NCBI GenBank assembly: GCA_950295325.1
Contig: OX485809.1
Span: 17,608,001-17,672,000, forward strand
Reading direction: 5' to 3'
From: Polytrichum commune
Taxonomy: Eukaryota; Streptophyta; Polytrichopsida; Polytrichales; Polytrichaceae
DNA length: 64,000 nt
This document shows positions 1 through 13,222 of the stretch, in pieces. A program made the position numbers and the translations under genes. Each line of letters opens with the position of its first letter. Positions within the stretch are counted from its first letter, which is position 1. The notes under the pieces were generated by a model. It had not been told where the DNA came from. It ran no database searches and saw only the letters and a list, made by a program, of their open reading frames with translations.

Positions 1-812
1 CTAATACTTGGTTATCAATTTTTGCAAATCGGCACTTACCTCCTACATGGAAGATGGAGTAATGGAAACTAGCCAACCACAGACTGCATTCTATTGCAAA
101 AAAATAGTTCAGTTCTCCAGGACATAAAATTCAGAGAGTCCGCTCATAGCATAATTTGGGACCTTCAAAGTTACGAAGATCCTTTTGTTAATTAATTTTT
201 GTAGGTTGTTAGTAAGTCAACCACGTAGTTTGTTAAAACGACCATAGAGACACATCATGCTATCACATGACCTGTCATAATTTTGATTTTTCATCGCACA
301 CATGGAAAGGAGGAAGGCATCTACTCTACTTCCTCTTTCTTTACATTTCAGCTTACAACTAAAAGTTTTCCAACTTTTGATAAGTCATGTGACCACGCAA
401 CGCGTGTTTGTGGTCGTTTTAACCAATGTGTGGTTGAGTTAACAATCCCCTTCTTTTAAGCCCATATGTTGTAACCAATATAACCAAATTGCATGCTCAG
501 CATAAAAGGCGAGAGCGTGGTTTACTTTCTAGGGTAATGCAGATCAAACAATCAGGCTCTGCAACAAATGAAAGATTATACACATTCATAGCCCAATCTG
601 GGTCCTTTGAGATTATGACATCCTAGTTTTTATGCCAATATGGTGCAATCGAATCACAAGATCGACATAACAAGTTAGGACATGTATGGAAGACCTTGCA
701 GCAGTAGTAACCATGTAACCATGAACTCCAACATATTGCTGAAAAGAATTAGGCTTTCTGACAAATCAAAGTTCAAACATGCGCACAGCCCGATCTGGGT
801 CCTTTTGAGCCA

Positions 813-1033
813 TGAATGGGGAGAACTGACCGCTAGTTGCAGATGAACCGGTTGAATGTGGACAATAACCGATTCAAGTTCAAGACTTTCGAAAAGTTAC
901 CGATCTTTTTTAGAGGAATTTACAGAATACTCCTCAAATTAATAATGAAAAACCGAAAGATATCAACGTGTAACTGGTTGGGCTAGGAAATACTAGGATC
1001 TTGACCAACTATGCCCAAAAATCTCCCCAGACA
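813..1033 (+). repeat. Dispersed repeat family R, copy 1
   Basis: First of nine copies of a ~220-bp repeat in the window. A typical copy starts ATGAACGGGGAGAACCGACC, passes through two or three AACCGGTT octamers and a GTTCAAGAC motif, and ends CTCCCCGGACACT. GTTCAAGAC fits the pol III B-box pattern GWTCRANNC, but no convincing A box precedes it, so the class is undetermined. This copy is full length and diverged. It is non-coding. Confidence 0.8.
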
Positions 1034-1210
1034 CTTACTTTGAAGTTAAAAAATCCTATTTCAAAAGTATTGTAATATGCCCATATGGTGCAATCACTGC
1101 AATTCACACACCCTCCAGCATCAAACTAGACATGATGATGAGTATGGCCGATTTCTTGGACGTAGTTTAAAAAACGTCACAACAGAAAACAGGGGGGCTG
1201 GCAATTAGAG

Positions 1211-1433
1211 CAATGAACGGGGAGAACCGACTGCTAGTTACCGGTTGAGTCTAACAAATAACCAGTTGAAAGTTCAAGACTTCAGGAAATAAAATCACCG
1301 CTCAATTCAGAGGAATCTATGGAACATACCTCAATTCAACAAAGAAAAACTGAAAGATCACAACATGTAACCGGTTGGACTTGGAAACACTAGGATCTCC
1401 ACCGCTTATGCCCTAGAATCTCCCCGGACACTG
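1211..1433 (+). repeat. Dispersed repeat family R, copy 2
   Basis: Full-length copy, from the ATGAACGGGGAGAACC start to CTCCCCGGACACT. It lies about 250 bp beyond the stop codon of the minus-strand pectate lyase gene, so it may sit in or near that gene's 3' UTR. Confidence 0.8.
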
Positions 1434-1680
1434 AATTAAAGTGCACATTGATCACATCATCAAGCTCCGAAACATCATCGCTGCAACACACACCTTTACT
1501 GCCTAGCTAACAAGACTTAATAGAAGCAGTATACTGTTAGGTGGGACCAGAAATGACTGGAACTGCGGCCAAGCCTCACTTGCCGGGTAACTTGATTGAT
1601 GATGAATCATGACATACAAGACCTAAAAATACTGCAAATGCGTGTCCCGTGTTTGAAGAAGAAACCAAGTCATTTTAATT

Positions 1681-4600
1681 TCAGCAAAGGAGGCCCGGAG
1701 TGCACATGAGGGGCCCTGCATCGCGAGTCACGGTGGGAACCATGGAAGCAGGCCGAGCGTCGAGACTCATGACTTTGTCGTAAACTTGGGAGGTTGATGG
1801 AGCACCGGAAGGCGTGAAGAATGCTCCGTTTAGGAAGAGGTCGCCCGACGATTGCCAGTTCCAGTTTGACCAGTCCTCAAAATCCGCGCCGCCATCCTTG
1901 ATCCTCTTCGTCACCTTATTAAGTCAAGTATCATTTGCACCCAATTAGCACCCCATTTCAATGAGTTTAGAGCAAATAATTTAATGGTCGAGACTCGAGA
2001 AACACCATCGATCTTCATCGTCTATGAAACTTGAATATGCAGATGACTAGATTAAGGTAGATGGGTCTTCACTGGTTACTTGTTCCAGACAAGCCCACTT
2101 CTCCTTGTAGATGAGACACATGATTCCAAATCAAGGCCAGAAGGCTCCACTTTCCTCATTAACACTCTTAGCTCATATGAGTAGATTCTTTCATTATCAG
2201 ATTGAAGATTCCCGTGCTCATCAAATGGCCATATAGGTCCCCGGCCCAATTAGGTTGACTGTTGAGCCTACAATAATTATCATATATTGATCACGCAATC
2301 CAATCTCACCTCCCACTTAGTTTGACTGTTGCGATTGAAATGGTATCATTTGCACCCGACCACATATTAATGAGTTTAAAATTGGCTGAGAATATCATTG
2401 ATCTTCGTCGTCTATAAAACATGACAAATTAAGGTAAGTGGGCATAATTTGATAATTTATCTTAAGTGGATTCCTATATTTAGTAATGTGTAGTTGGGTT
2501 TTAGTGGTGGATAGTTAGGTGCAAATTTAAGATCGAGCACCAAAAATATATGTGTTTAATAGAGATTGGACTACAAGCTCAAAATTTTCTAGGTTCAATA
2601 GTCAACAATATTAGGGAGGGGGGAGGAGGAGGGGGACCTATGTGGCCTTCTTGAGGTTCACTGTCAATAAACTTAGATAATTCATAACAATTCAAGATTA
2701 TCTCTAAAAACTTTTGGAACTGATCCTGGCTTCTTCAAATACATTTGTGGATTCATAGAATTTCAATCTCATGAATCCGAGTAGTATAAGGTAGCAAACA
2801 ACACAAAGCCACCAAATAATTACGCCCATGCACCCTATGTGGTGCAAACTGGACAATAGGCAGGATAGCATAAAACTTACAACATATGTAGAAAGCTCAC
2901 ACAAATGGTGTCATTCAAACAGACAGAGAATGTCTTTTCTTCTTCTTTTTTCTTTCTTTTTTTGAGACAAATGAACAAGCTACAAAGAACATCATTGGCA
3001 TACAACTACAACTTGATATAGACATATCTAGCACTAGGGGGACTCTTGGGTAGGACCAATGGACTCAAATTCACATCAGATTGCTCCATGTTGGATTTTC
3101 TTAACTAGTCTTAAGAAAATCTAGATTTGACTAGATTTGACTAGATTTGACTAGTCCTGGATCTAGTCAAATCTAGATTTTCTCAAGGATTTTATATAAT
3201 CATATTTTAAACTAATCATATATTCATCATACCTGTTTGTCTGCCCCATCTGGAGCATTGAACACGTTTCCTTCACTGAGAACAGTGGGACTTTCACTAC
3301 CTCCAATTGCGTACATGCCCCAACTGTCATACATGTTGTTCACAACATGCGCGCTCCCATAGCGAACTCTGCAGATATAATTACACCACAATCAAAGAAA
3401 ACAATTAAAAAGTTAAAATTTAGGACTTGGGAGTGAGTAATCAGTGCCAATTGATCACTAATTTTGAGACTAATTAGTGTCGTCTGGGCCCTGGGGTCGT
3501 TGATCAATTTCCTTGCAAGTTGCATCACTCAAAGTTTTAGCAAGGGCTTTCATTTTGCTATGGTACCAGGTTGCGAGTTTAATCATTTTGCCCCATCCTC
3601 TCTATCATGGTCTCCCTATAGAACTTTGACTCGATGCATTTTTTTAGCATGTTTCAAGAATCACTGAAATTTGGGAGTTGAGCAATAATATTGTAGTGTT
3701 ATAGGATTAAAAGTCTGCACACCTTGGCAAACGCTGTGTGAGCCCAGGGCCAAAGTGGTTGTAGGCAACAGTAACTTCCATGTCTGTGTCAAATGTGTCC
3801 CCTGGGTGGGCACCCAACAATATGACCTGGCAAATTCCAAACATCAGTATTCATGCTGAGTATGTGGGTGTAATTTGGTTCCATTTTCATGTCCTCCAGC
3901 TTCGACTGATTAGATTAACACAATGAAACATAGGTTGCATTAGCATATCTACGATGAAGTATCAGCAAACATTGGGATTGAAAATCAGACCTCCCCTTAT
4001 TTAGTTATCAAAAGCGCATGCTTTTTTATTCCTCAACAACTTACATAAGTCCTCCCAAGTGCATTCATTATTGAGTGTGTCGTACTATTTAAAGAAATTG
4101 AAAGACTAAATTCAATCTCTTTCAAGCATGTCTCTTTCTGGTGCTTGTTCTTTGATCCCCACCAGTGCTCGACTAAGATCAAAAGTTACCAAATAAAATC
4201 CGCATACCTTAACACACATCTGATCCCCATTTTCTCATCACACTTGAAACGTAACTAACCCTTTACCCAACTGGCTTCTAATTAAGAGCAGGAATAAACC
4301 TAATAAAATTCACATCAAGACAGAGGTCTAAATGATGATACCGATATAACACATTTTATACCTTGTCATGCTGGGTGAAGTAATTGTTGGAAATCGAGAT
4401 GGCCGTGGAGCCCTGGATGACATCAACAAGCCCATCCGGCCCATTTGCAAAGTAACAATGGTCCACCCAAACATCATGTGACCCAAAAATGTTGATGGCA
4501 TCCCCATCTGCACACCCCCGTTGTCCCACATGCAAGTTGCTGCTTCGTATCATCGCCGGACCCGTCGGGACCAGGTTGTAAATGTGGACTCCGTGGATGA

Positions 4601-6323
4601 TGACGTTGGATATGAACTGCAAGGTCAAGCCCGCGCCTCCAGCAATGTGGATGTTGTGTCCTCGGCCGTCAATCGTTTTGAAGCTACTCATGAGGAGTTC
4701 GTTCTGAAGCTTGATACGCATGTCCCTTGAGAAGGTAATCCACAGAGGCTCCTATATATCATAGTAGGTCATCAACACGTACAGGTTTGCATAATATAAT
4801 TAGATGTTAGTAATCTATGATAATTATGTCTGTCGATCATACAAATATATTTCTAATTTGACATAAATAGGTCATCCATATACTGAATTGTTGTTGTCTA
4901 CACTAAACATCTGATGTAGTGTGGCATACAGTATTCATCATCGAACCGTGACATTAATTGTCTTGCAATCACTGCCTGAGGTAATGACACTGATATGTTC
5001 AAGCAATTAGGTTGCCCTTGCATTTAGTTTGACTCTTTACAGTCCATGTAGATTACCATGAGTCAAAACAATTTTCAAAATCTTATAGCTTTTCTTAATA
5101 TTAAGCTGTATAGCAGCCACAGTAATAAAATATTTCACTTTTTTTTTTGTTACTGCGATAATAAGTATTCGAAATCGATATAGTGTGCAATATCAATAAA
5201 TTAGCATGGATCAACCTAATTGCACAAATCAGTGTATTGAGGGTATCACGTGACAAGTCACAAAAACCACTCTCATCAAAATGTCGCACCAATTTTAATG
5301 CTGTTCTAAATCAGATTCAATGTTAAGTATAGTTATCATGTATTAAATACGCACTAATGTGTGGCTCTAAAAATTCCTCGTATGATAACTGCATGCGGAA
5401 TCTACCAAATTATGCAACATGAAGGAGGCAGGACAATATATGTGTGTATATATATAAGCTGAAATTGGACCATGTGAACGAACCCGTGATGATATTAACC
5501 TAAATTTTTCAGACATACTGAATATGATGGATTTAACCTTAACCACTGTAATATATATATCACCTCTTGGACAACGCCATAACGCAGAGTGCCCGGAGCA
5601 GGGTTAAGCATGTCGTCATCCGTGTCATCTGTGACAATGTAGAATGAGCCATTGAACCCACCAAAGGCCATCTTGCCAAAACCTTGCGCACACTCTGCCA
5701 GGTGTTGACGGTCGAGTGCCCAGTTGGGATTGGACCTCCAGCAGTCATCAATCGGGTTACCCGAACCTGGAAACAGGGCCGCTGCACCATCAACCACCAC
5801 CGTCTCGTGCACGTCATAAGCAGATCTGCCATAAAAAAAAACAAAAATAAAAGTCACAGAAGTATGTAATCATTCACACGATGATCGATCACATGTGGAA
5901 AAAAATTATTTTATTTTATTTTATTTCTTAAGAAGGAAAGAAAACATCGCAAGGAATCTACTGCTTCAAATGAAAGGGGAAGTATTAAGGTTCACTACTA
6001 CTGTAGGTTTCGCAAGATCGAGGTAATAAGAAATACTTCTTGAACTCTATTCACCTGGTGTTCTGGACGGCTCGGGTGGCCCCTGTGACACGGACCCCAG
6101 TTTTTGAGCTTTGGCCATATCTCTGCTCAAAGGATGTTGACTTTGAGCTTCCAGGATATAATTGCAGAGAATCAACACCAACAGGATAGTCCATGGTTTT
6201 TTCCATTGTTTGAGCATATGCCTGAGGTTTAGCTGGAGGGAGTTGGACCCCAGCTTCAGCCAATGTTGCAACAATGAGAGAGACCAGAACAAACACGTAG
6301 TCCTGTAGATGGAGATGAGCCAT
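1681..6323 (-). CDS. Pectate lyase, polysaccharide lyase family 1, six exons
   Basis: Predicted secreted enzyme that cleaves de-esterified homogalacturonan of the cell wall by Ca-dependent beta-elimination. Coding exons in transcript order: 6323-6055, 5825-5564, 4751-4362, 3826-3723, 3368-3233, 1914-1681. All have GT-AG borders and matching phases, giving 464 aa. The start at 6323 was chosen because it opens a signal peptide ([20 protein letters not shown]); an in-frame ATG at 6413 would bury it. Family marks: NPIDDCWR near residue 110, DGRG at 205, DGDAINIF with the Ca-site aspartates at 259-265, WVDHCYF at 272-278, GPDGLVD at 281-287, and the catalytic-arginine block QRLPRVRYG around 338-346 followed by [17 protein letters not shown]. 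The C-terminal [17 protein letters not shown] is also typical. The length is normal for the family and nothing is broken. Which paralogue it is cannot be decided here. Confidence 0.93.
3112..3186. repeat. Intronic hairpin with GACTAGATTT direct repeats
   Basis: In the last intron of the pectate lyase gene, TTGACTAGAT is repeated three times. It is followed after a short loop by the inverted copy ATCTAGTCAAATCTAGATTT, giving a stem of about 22 bp. Confidence 0.6.
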
Positions 6324-6916
6324 GATTCGTGAATTGTGGATTGTACATGTAACTCTGGTTGATCGGCAGGCCCGATCTTCCGGATGGATGTAGGAAATCA
6401 GCCGAAGCAGCATTAGCAGCTTTCTCTGCTAATTACATGGATGACCTGCACCAGGTGCATAATTAGTACAGAAACATGAAGGTTAATTTTGCAGATTTTA
6501 TCAGACTTTTTGAATTGATTAAATAAAAATAACTAGACTTTACCGATCAATTGCACTGTAACCAGATGCACAGTAGAGTTAAATTCCGGGAAAGCTGGAG
6601 CTCTAGAACACATGACTGGGATTAAATGACAGATGCAGGTAAATAAAACTAGTAGCAGCCAATCAAACTTGGAGGGCCAGCTCAGAGCTCATCAGTTTGG
6701 TACATCTAGTGCCCATCTACTAAGTAGTGTTTTCGAGCAGAAAGAAAGAAAACAAATCAATCCTGGATTAACAAGGAAAGGTACTATATTCAGTTTATAT
6801 TCAGACAGACAATGCTATTGCCTTGGTTGTGAAAGTTTCATGTTCGTAACCCTAACGCCATCTTTCAGAAGATCAAAAAACTTGTGACAACGTGAAGTCA
6901 AATATTTAAACAACTA

Positions 6917-7259
6917 CACTAAATATTGTATTTAGTGTCATATGGTATTTCACGTCACTGTGGTAACTTTTCTAATGATACTGAACTTTTGAATAAGCTT
7001 ACAAAAGTTGTCATCCCAAACTTGGTGTATTCTGCATCCCAACATGTTTGTGATGGACGATTGTCATGGATGATTGAAATTTGGATGAAGCTTTACTTAG
7101 TAAGTGACAGTTCTTGCAGCATTTTAAATCTATAATGCCCAAAAACATTTACAAGGAATGACAAATGATGTGATTAGGTCTACATTTAGTGTTGGTAGTG
7201 TTACAATTAGTATTGAGCAAGACAATTAGAATTGGTGACACTAAATACAATATTTAGTG
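6917..7259. mobile_element. MITE family P (palindromic ends), copy 1
   Basis: 343-bp non-coding element. Left end CACTAAATATTGTATTTAGT, right end the near-exact inverse (GACACTAAATACAATATTTA, then GTG). Each end is itself a near-palindrome. TA flanks both sides (6915-6916 and 7260-7261), consistent with a TA target-site duplication as in Tc1/mariner-type MITEs. The CACTA start leaves a CACTA-type origin possible. Confidence 0.75.
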
Positions 7260-7453
7260 TACTGTTAGGTTAGACACAGAGATTTAACACCCTACACTCG
7301 CAAACTTCACACAAACTTCACAGGGGATGCACTACAGGTCTCAAAGTTGTGAATCATGTCTACCCATGCCATCAGACCTCACCGTCTCCTAATTGCGCAT
7401 GTCATTGTACTTGAACCTTAATTACTTCCCTTAAGAACAATAGTGTCAGCCAG

Positions 7454-7668
7454 TGAATGGGGAGAACCGACCTCTAGTTACAGATGAACCAGTTGAATTT
7501 GAGAAATAACCGGTTGAAGTTCAAGACTTCAAGAAAATTACAGATCATTTTAGAAGTCTATGAAATATACCTCAATCTAATATAGGAAACCCGAAAGATC
7601 ACAACATGCAACCGGTTGGACTTGGAAACACTAGGGTCTTGACGTTGTTTCCCCAAAAATCTCCCAGC
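7454..7668 (+). repeat. Dispersed repeat family R, copy 3
   Basis: Full-length copy starting GTGAATGGGGAGAACCGACC. It contains AACCGGTT at two sites and ends in AAAAATCTCCCAGCCC, a slightly truncated version of the usual end. Confidence 0.75.
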
Positions 7669-7839
7669 CCCTCCTACTGCTTGAAGAAAACTCTAGATTA
7701 TAGTATGTCGATGCCAGCTAGAATGAAAAAGAAAAAGTAAAAAGGAAAGAAAAAAAAGTGGACATTGATGGTCAGAGATTAAATGCTTCATTGTTATCAC
7801 CAGTGAATTTGGTCACAAGGGCCGGGTTGAAGTTCAGCA

Positions 7840-8205
7840 CCTCTGTCCAGTATCTAGGAGCAGGGTAGATGGTACCACTGGTAAAAGCAGTCCATCTACC
7901 AAGTCCCTAAATATTGGGCCAGAGGTGATGAACTTCAATTGGGCCCCTGTGGGTTGTAATGTAATTACTTCAGCGTTGAAAAAAAACTTGTCTAATTTCC
8001 ATTCCAGAGATGGTGTCCAATTCATTCCAAAGATCACAAATGCTTCGTCCACAGTGAAGGTCACAAAGGCCCTGAAATTTATCACCTCTGCCCAGTATCT
8101 AGGATCAGGGTAGAAGGTACCACTGGTAAAAGTAATATATTTGCCCAAAAACCCTAGATATTGGGACAGAGGTGATAAACTTTAATTGAACCCCCGTGGG
8201 TTAGC
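7840..8205. repeat. Partial tandem duplication, unit ~240 bp
   Basis: Two diverged units. CCAGTATCTAGGAGCAGGGT with GGTACCACTGGTAAAAG occurs near 7850 and again near 8092; ATTGGGCCAGAGGTGATGAA near 7913 recurs as ATTGGGACAGAGGTGATAAA near 8160. A further weak fragment with TAGATATTGGGAGG lies near 8370. The open frames here arise only from the repeat, and no protein family was recognised. Confidence 0.6.
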
Positions 8206-8971
8206 TCGTGTGGGAACTTGCGAGGCTTGGTAATGTCACAACAATTTATTAAATCGTTCGGAGGACCAAATGAGGTCGAGCATGTTGATGCATCGTGGTC
8301 AGAGATCAGAGATGCTGATTAGGCCTTTGCAGTCCATTACCAGCTCTATCCCAATATTTACACACCATCCTAGATATTGGGAGGAATCCTGCAAAAAGAA
8401 CCTCCAAAAACCACTTGCCTATTTCGATCCAGAGACACCACAAGCTGGTGTAGGAACATTTAAGGCATGACTTGTAATGTCACAACAGCTGACAAACGAA
8501 TGACCGACACTCTCACATGGAGGACATGGAGTGTCGGGTCACATTTCATCCCTCAGAACAACAGCTAGCTCTGATCCGTAAGAGGAATATGTCTCACAGA
8601 GGAAGAAATCCTTCACTTTTAATTTCCTTTAATTTACCCTCCTGAAGAGGCAAAGCTTGCACTGGAGCAGCCCAACGCATATATAAAAATTGCATGCAGG
8701 TTTGGGAACTTGATTCCCACAGGAATCGACATATCAGGAGTAGAAACGGGTGGTGACACTATTGCTGCTTGCTTCACCGGAATCCACACAGCTGTATCCT
8801 CCTGTGTCTTGAGCACACAAAAAGCATTGAATCACCAATGCACCCGAAATGTAATTAATGCAGCATAATATTATTGCACATGCCACAAACTCATCACAAT
8901 TTCCAACAACCAGTCGGACACTCCGTAGATATATTGCCACACTACATGGATCCACGACTGTACACGCACTC

Positions 8972-9497
8972 GATCGTCATCCTAATCCACCACTCCTTAA
9001 CAACAACTACATCGATCGGCCTCTGAAAGTCTAACTATTACAGAGGGCAGAACGAAATTAGATGAGATTTAACTCGAACCTGGCAAACATACTCTAGACT
9101 CCATCATCCTAATCGAACTCTCCTCACGACGACGAGACGATCGATCGATCTCTGAAAGTCTAACTCTATATCGCATGAGAGGGCGTACCAGTAAGGAGAG
9201 TTAACTCAAACCTAGAAAAAAAACTCGAGACTCGATCCTCCTAATCCACCACTTCTCACAACAACGACAATAACAATAACAATAACAACGACGACGACGA
9301 CAATCGATCAATCTCTGAAACTCTCACTATCACAGAGGCCTTGACAAAAGTCCTCGAGGGTTTAACTTGAACTTGGTAAAAAGACTGTAGACTCGATCAT
9401 CCTAATCCACTACTTCTCGCAACAACGATCGATCTCTGAAAGTCTAACTATCCACAGAGGGTTTAACAAAAGTAGAGGAGACTTAACTCCAATCCCC
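8972..9497. repeat. Tandem array, four units of ~130-160 bp
   Basis: Units start near 8978, 9104, 9237 and 9399 with ATCATCCTAATCCACCACTT-like sequence. They continue through CGATCGATCTCTGAAAGTCT and a CACAGAGGG segment and close with AGACTC. The third unit is longer because of an expanded CAA/CGA trinucleotide run. The window shows no gene in this block. Confidence 0.75.
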
Positions 9498-9947
9498 AAG
9501 GCTGAGCAAGTTACTCCAATTCTTCAGCACCGCCACCCAAATGCAAGTTTAGTCTATTTAAAGTATGCATCAGATGTGAGAGTTCAGATATTATTATTGT
9601 GGTCAACTGGGCCGCCATGTTTCAATGCTCATTGCGTGCATGCCAGAATTTTCTCCACCATTAGCTGCATCCGAAGCAGGTGTGCAATTGGACCTTGGAT
9701 TCCTGATTCATCAAGAGTGTCACTGCTGGACACGGATGATATGAAAGCTGGGATATGGTGGCCACATTTTACCCTCTTTCTCAGCAATTTTATGGCGGCG
9801 GTTAACATAAATGTATTTGCTTGATTTGTGTTGGGCGTTGTTGGTTGGAACAATGATTATCTCAATTAGTGTGTGTGGTAAGGTAGAAAAACCAAAAACG
9901 GCGAATGACCACTACATTGTTTATGGTCTTTAGTGTCACATGCATAA

Positions 9948-10460
9948 TGCCCCCTCCCCACTTGACATTAGCAAATAACCAAAGACTTCCCTAAAACCCA
10001 GGTCAAGCTCCCTCGGTTATAGCAGACACGTCCGGCCATCCCAATGCACCTACAAGAACTTGCTCCGGAGATTTCCAAGTAGGTTTTAGTGTAGTAGCTT
10101 TCACACATGTTCATTGCTTTATCTACCAACCAATGAATGTTGGATAGTTTTTGTCCCATCCCCAAATGCCTTAATACTTACCATCGGTTTTTGTTAATGG
10201 AGCTCCTCGTGCCCTCATAGCTAAGACTAAAAGCAACCAATCACAAGGGTGGGAGGCAACACTTTTAGAGGTCCTACATTCTTGCCTCATGTCTAGGTAC
10301 CGATGGGAGGGTCGGTAATTTTATAGCTTAAAACCTCCACTTTTAAGCCATGCCACATCATTTGCCAACTAGGCTCGGCACTAGATAATGTCGATGATGT
10401 GAACACTCATTTTTAAGAACCCACTTTTAGGCTTAGCTAATGTCAAGTGGGGAGGGGGCA
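9948..10460. mobile_element. MITE, PIF/Harbinger (Tourist)-like
   Basis: 513-bp element with a ~26-bp terminal inverted repeat: left end TGCCCCCTCCCCACTTGACA then TTAGC, right end the inverse. TAA lies directly outside both ends (9945-9947 and 10461-10463), the target-site duplication expected for PIF/Harbinger. No transposase coding. Confidence 0.75.
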
Positions 10461-10463
10461 TAA

Positions 10464-11886
10464 TAGTGCTATAATAACATATGCTATGGTGGCCCGGAAG
10501 AAATGCCAATGGGTTATATTATAAACACATGTGTATCATGTATTCATGCATCTTTATAAGGTTGACTACATGATGGCGAACACCTTCATGTATGCAGCCA
10601 TATTGTTAAACTACAACAAGGCGGGGGGGGGGGGGTAGTCATTGGTTGGAGTAGCAATATGTGTGCGAACAAATGATAGGGTATTTTAAAAACATGGGGG
10701 CAAAAAATTATAAATGGACTTAAGAGTAATATAGGGTATCAAAAATGACACTAGACATCTTTAAAGTACTATCTAGGGTATGGAATAATAGGTAATTTGG
10801 AATTATAAGTAATGCAAGCCATTTTTTTATTAACCCAAAGTAGAAAATTACATAATGATAGCATGTGAAAAAAAAATTGAAAGTAATACCCCCTATAAAA
10901 TAGTGGTTGTTCACACCTATATCCTTAATTTTTTAACACACTGCCCCCCCCCCCCCCCCGAGCAACAAGGTCTTGCACATCATACCCATGTCATATAGGG
11001 TTGCAATTATTATTGAGCACTAATATGTAGGCACTAATATATATATATATATATCAAGATGTGATGTTAGTACATTGTTGATATATAGATTTTATGAACT
11101 TTCAACATATGTAGGTAGTTGTAGCTATTTTCAAGGCCCGCTTACTGACGTTCAAGCTACACTTATATATTGAGGCTTATTTCTAGATATACAAATGCTA
11201 AGTTTATTACATGATAATAACATATAAATATTCTCAAAATAAAAACATATATCTCATGTTATTGCTCACTGCTCACATGCTAGCCTCCCTCTGCCTACAT
11301 GGCAAAGGCTTCTTGGAGGTGAGGCTTGGGACTTGTGTTGAGGGTTGGGTCTAGCTTTAAGCTTGACTCAACTCTCAACACAAGTCCCATGATTATTTTT
11401 GCATAAAGCAATAAAGATCCAATTATTATGATAATTAACCATATTTTAATGGTTTCTTGAGGCTCAAAACTTGGGACTTTGCCTCCATGTTGGGACTTGG
11501 GACTTGGGACCCCCATGTGAATTGGCCCTTACTAGAGATAGGGAAAGAAGTTCCTCCCAAATCCTATACAACTTGAACAATGTGCAGTAATGTTCGCTTG
11601 TAGAATGTATATAAATTATTGAGTGGAATTTGGAGAACTACAAACCAAAATCATTAAAACTCAAGAAAATATGATTTCAACTTTTATATTTTAGGGGTAA
11701 ATAAGTATTTACCCCTAATTGTATTATAGTTTGACAAATTTGTACCAAAACAAGCCATCTTTCCACAATACCTATGCATGACATTTTCATGAACTTGTGC
11801 ATGCGCCAATCCAAATACTTTTAACAAACAATGTATTTGTTTGACGAAGCCTTGGTATTCTTATTTCAAATTTAAATGAATAGTGT
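10464..11886. other. Intergenic, no gene seen
   Basis: AT-rich sequence with homopolymer tracts (G run near 10623, C run near 10943) and an (AT)n stretch at about 11038-11054. Near 11310-11390 there is a short inverted repeat (GGGACTTGTGTTGAG / CTCAACACAAGTCCC). At 11521-11531, ATTGGCCCTTA resembles the end of the Tourist-like family at 55562 but has no partner end. No coding region is supported. Confidence 0.5.
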
Positions 11887-12402
11887 CTTAGTGGGTTCAG
11901 TCTTCATATCATGTACAAACTAATGCAATTATAAACATGGGTATTTTTCAAGGCATTAACATACATATCACACATAAGAGGAAGATATTGCTTTTTCTAG
12001 ACAATGTGTACAAATAAATAGGCTACAAAGAAGTAGAGTTAGATGTACAAAAAGAAACAAAAAAATACATAAATATTGTTAAGATAATTCTAATATATTA
12101 CAAGGTGAGATGCGACAACGAATTACATCTATGGATGAAAAGGACTTCAATAACTGTCTCAATGGAGAGTAAAAATGGATTGTATACCTAATAAAGATTT
12201 TTTTATTTTTTTTCATGAGTTGTGTGCATGTAGTGTAGGCAGTTAATCACACTAAACTAGAAACCTTAGTATACATACACATGTATCTTTGTCAATTCTT
12301 TATGAATTCCTCATGTATAAGGAGTTTTATTGAGATTTATTTCACAATCACTCAAGCATGTCATTGAGGGTTCCAACTTCCAATGAAGAGACACACCCCG
12401 GG
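11887..12402 (-). mobile_element. hAT-like MITE family H, copy D
   Basis: 516-bp element in the orientation of copy C. Left end CTTAGTGGGTTCAGTCTTCA, right end CAATGAAGAGACACACCCCG then GG. It is flanked by AATAGTGT (11879-11886) and AATAGTGC (12403-12410), a 7-of-8 match to an 8-bp duplication. Its termini are the most eroded of the four copies. Confidence 0.7.
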
Positions 12403-12597
12403 AATAGTGCCCATGGGTAGCACCCCATTATTTTGTACCGCCCAAAATAATTGCACCAAGGAAAAGAACTTGTCAACTTAATAGCACAATATGCCCCTCT
12501 CCATCCGATATCCTCTACCGACCCATTCATTACATTGGACCCTTTATTTCTTAGCTTTATTTCTTAATGCCAACACATCCTTTACAACCCCACAATC

Positions 12598-12672
12598 AAT
12601 GAACGGGGAGAACCAATCGCTAGTTACAAATGAACCGGTTGAGTTTGAGAAATTACCAGTTGAAGTTCAAGT
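12598..12672 (+). repeat. Dispersed repeat family R, copy 4 (truncated)
   Basis: Only the first ~75 bp remain, from AATGAACGGGGAGAACCAAT to CAGTTGAAGTTCAAG. The break lies about 28 bp before the hAT-like MITE that starts at 12701. Confidence 0.7.
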
Positions 12673-12700
12673 ATGAGGGCATGTGTAAGTTACATTATTG

Positions 12701-13214
12701 CCAGGAAAGTGGACTCTTCACTGGATACCTAAATGACATACGCGGGTGAATTTGAGATAAACCCCTTATATATGAGAATATTATAGAAAAAAAAACAAAT
12801 GTATACGTACTAATGGTAGGTTAGGAAATGGATTCATGTATTTATATTAAGCTTTTCAATCCAATATGATGAATGCCTTCAGTACATATACAAAATATCA
12901 ATCATGAAATAAATAGGCCTTTACTACATATACAAGTTATTGGGGACTATACTTACCATATGACAACAATGGATGAAAACTTACATTAAATAACACAAGC
13001 ACATCTATTGTCAATTTTTTTGCTAAACTTCAAGGGCCCCTTTTGTACATTTACCTTCACTTCAAAAAAAAGTATTAGCCTCTTTGAATGCACACACTAA
13101 AGAAAAACAATACCTCTCCCTTTTGTATACACTTATGTATGCTAATGCCTCAAATTTATACCCCAATTTACACTCACGTGAGTTCGTATGTGGTATAAAG
13201 AGTCCACCCCCAAG
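12701..13214 (+). mobile_element. hAT-like MITE family H, copy A
   Basis: 514-bp element with ends CCAGGAAAGTGGACTCTTCA and, inverted, CTTGGGGGTGGACTCTTTAT. It is flanked by CATTATTG (12693-12700) and CATTAATG (13215-13222), a 7-of-8 match. The interior matches copy B, including the CCTAAATGAC segment just inside the left end. Confidence 0.75.
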
Positions 13215-13222
13215 CATTAATG

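Noticed and set aside
4521-4730. Plus-strand open frame across pectate lyase exon 3
   Set aside because: Antisense shadow of a well-supported exon.
10943-10960. Long C run, with other G/C homopolymers near 10623, 20637, 21076 and 61734
   Set aside because: Possible G-quadruplex formers, but each lies in a degenerate repeat or bare intergenic DNA with no linked gene feature.
11295-11531. Possible Tourist-like element with GGGCCAATTCAC end
   Set aside because: Only one terminus is visible; the opposite end and a duplication were not found.
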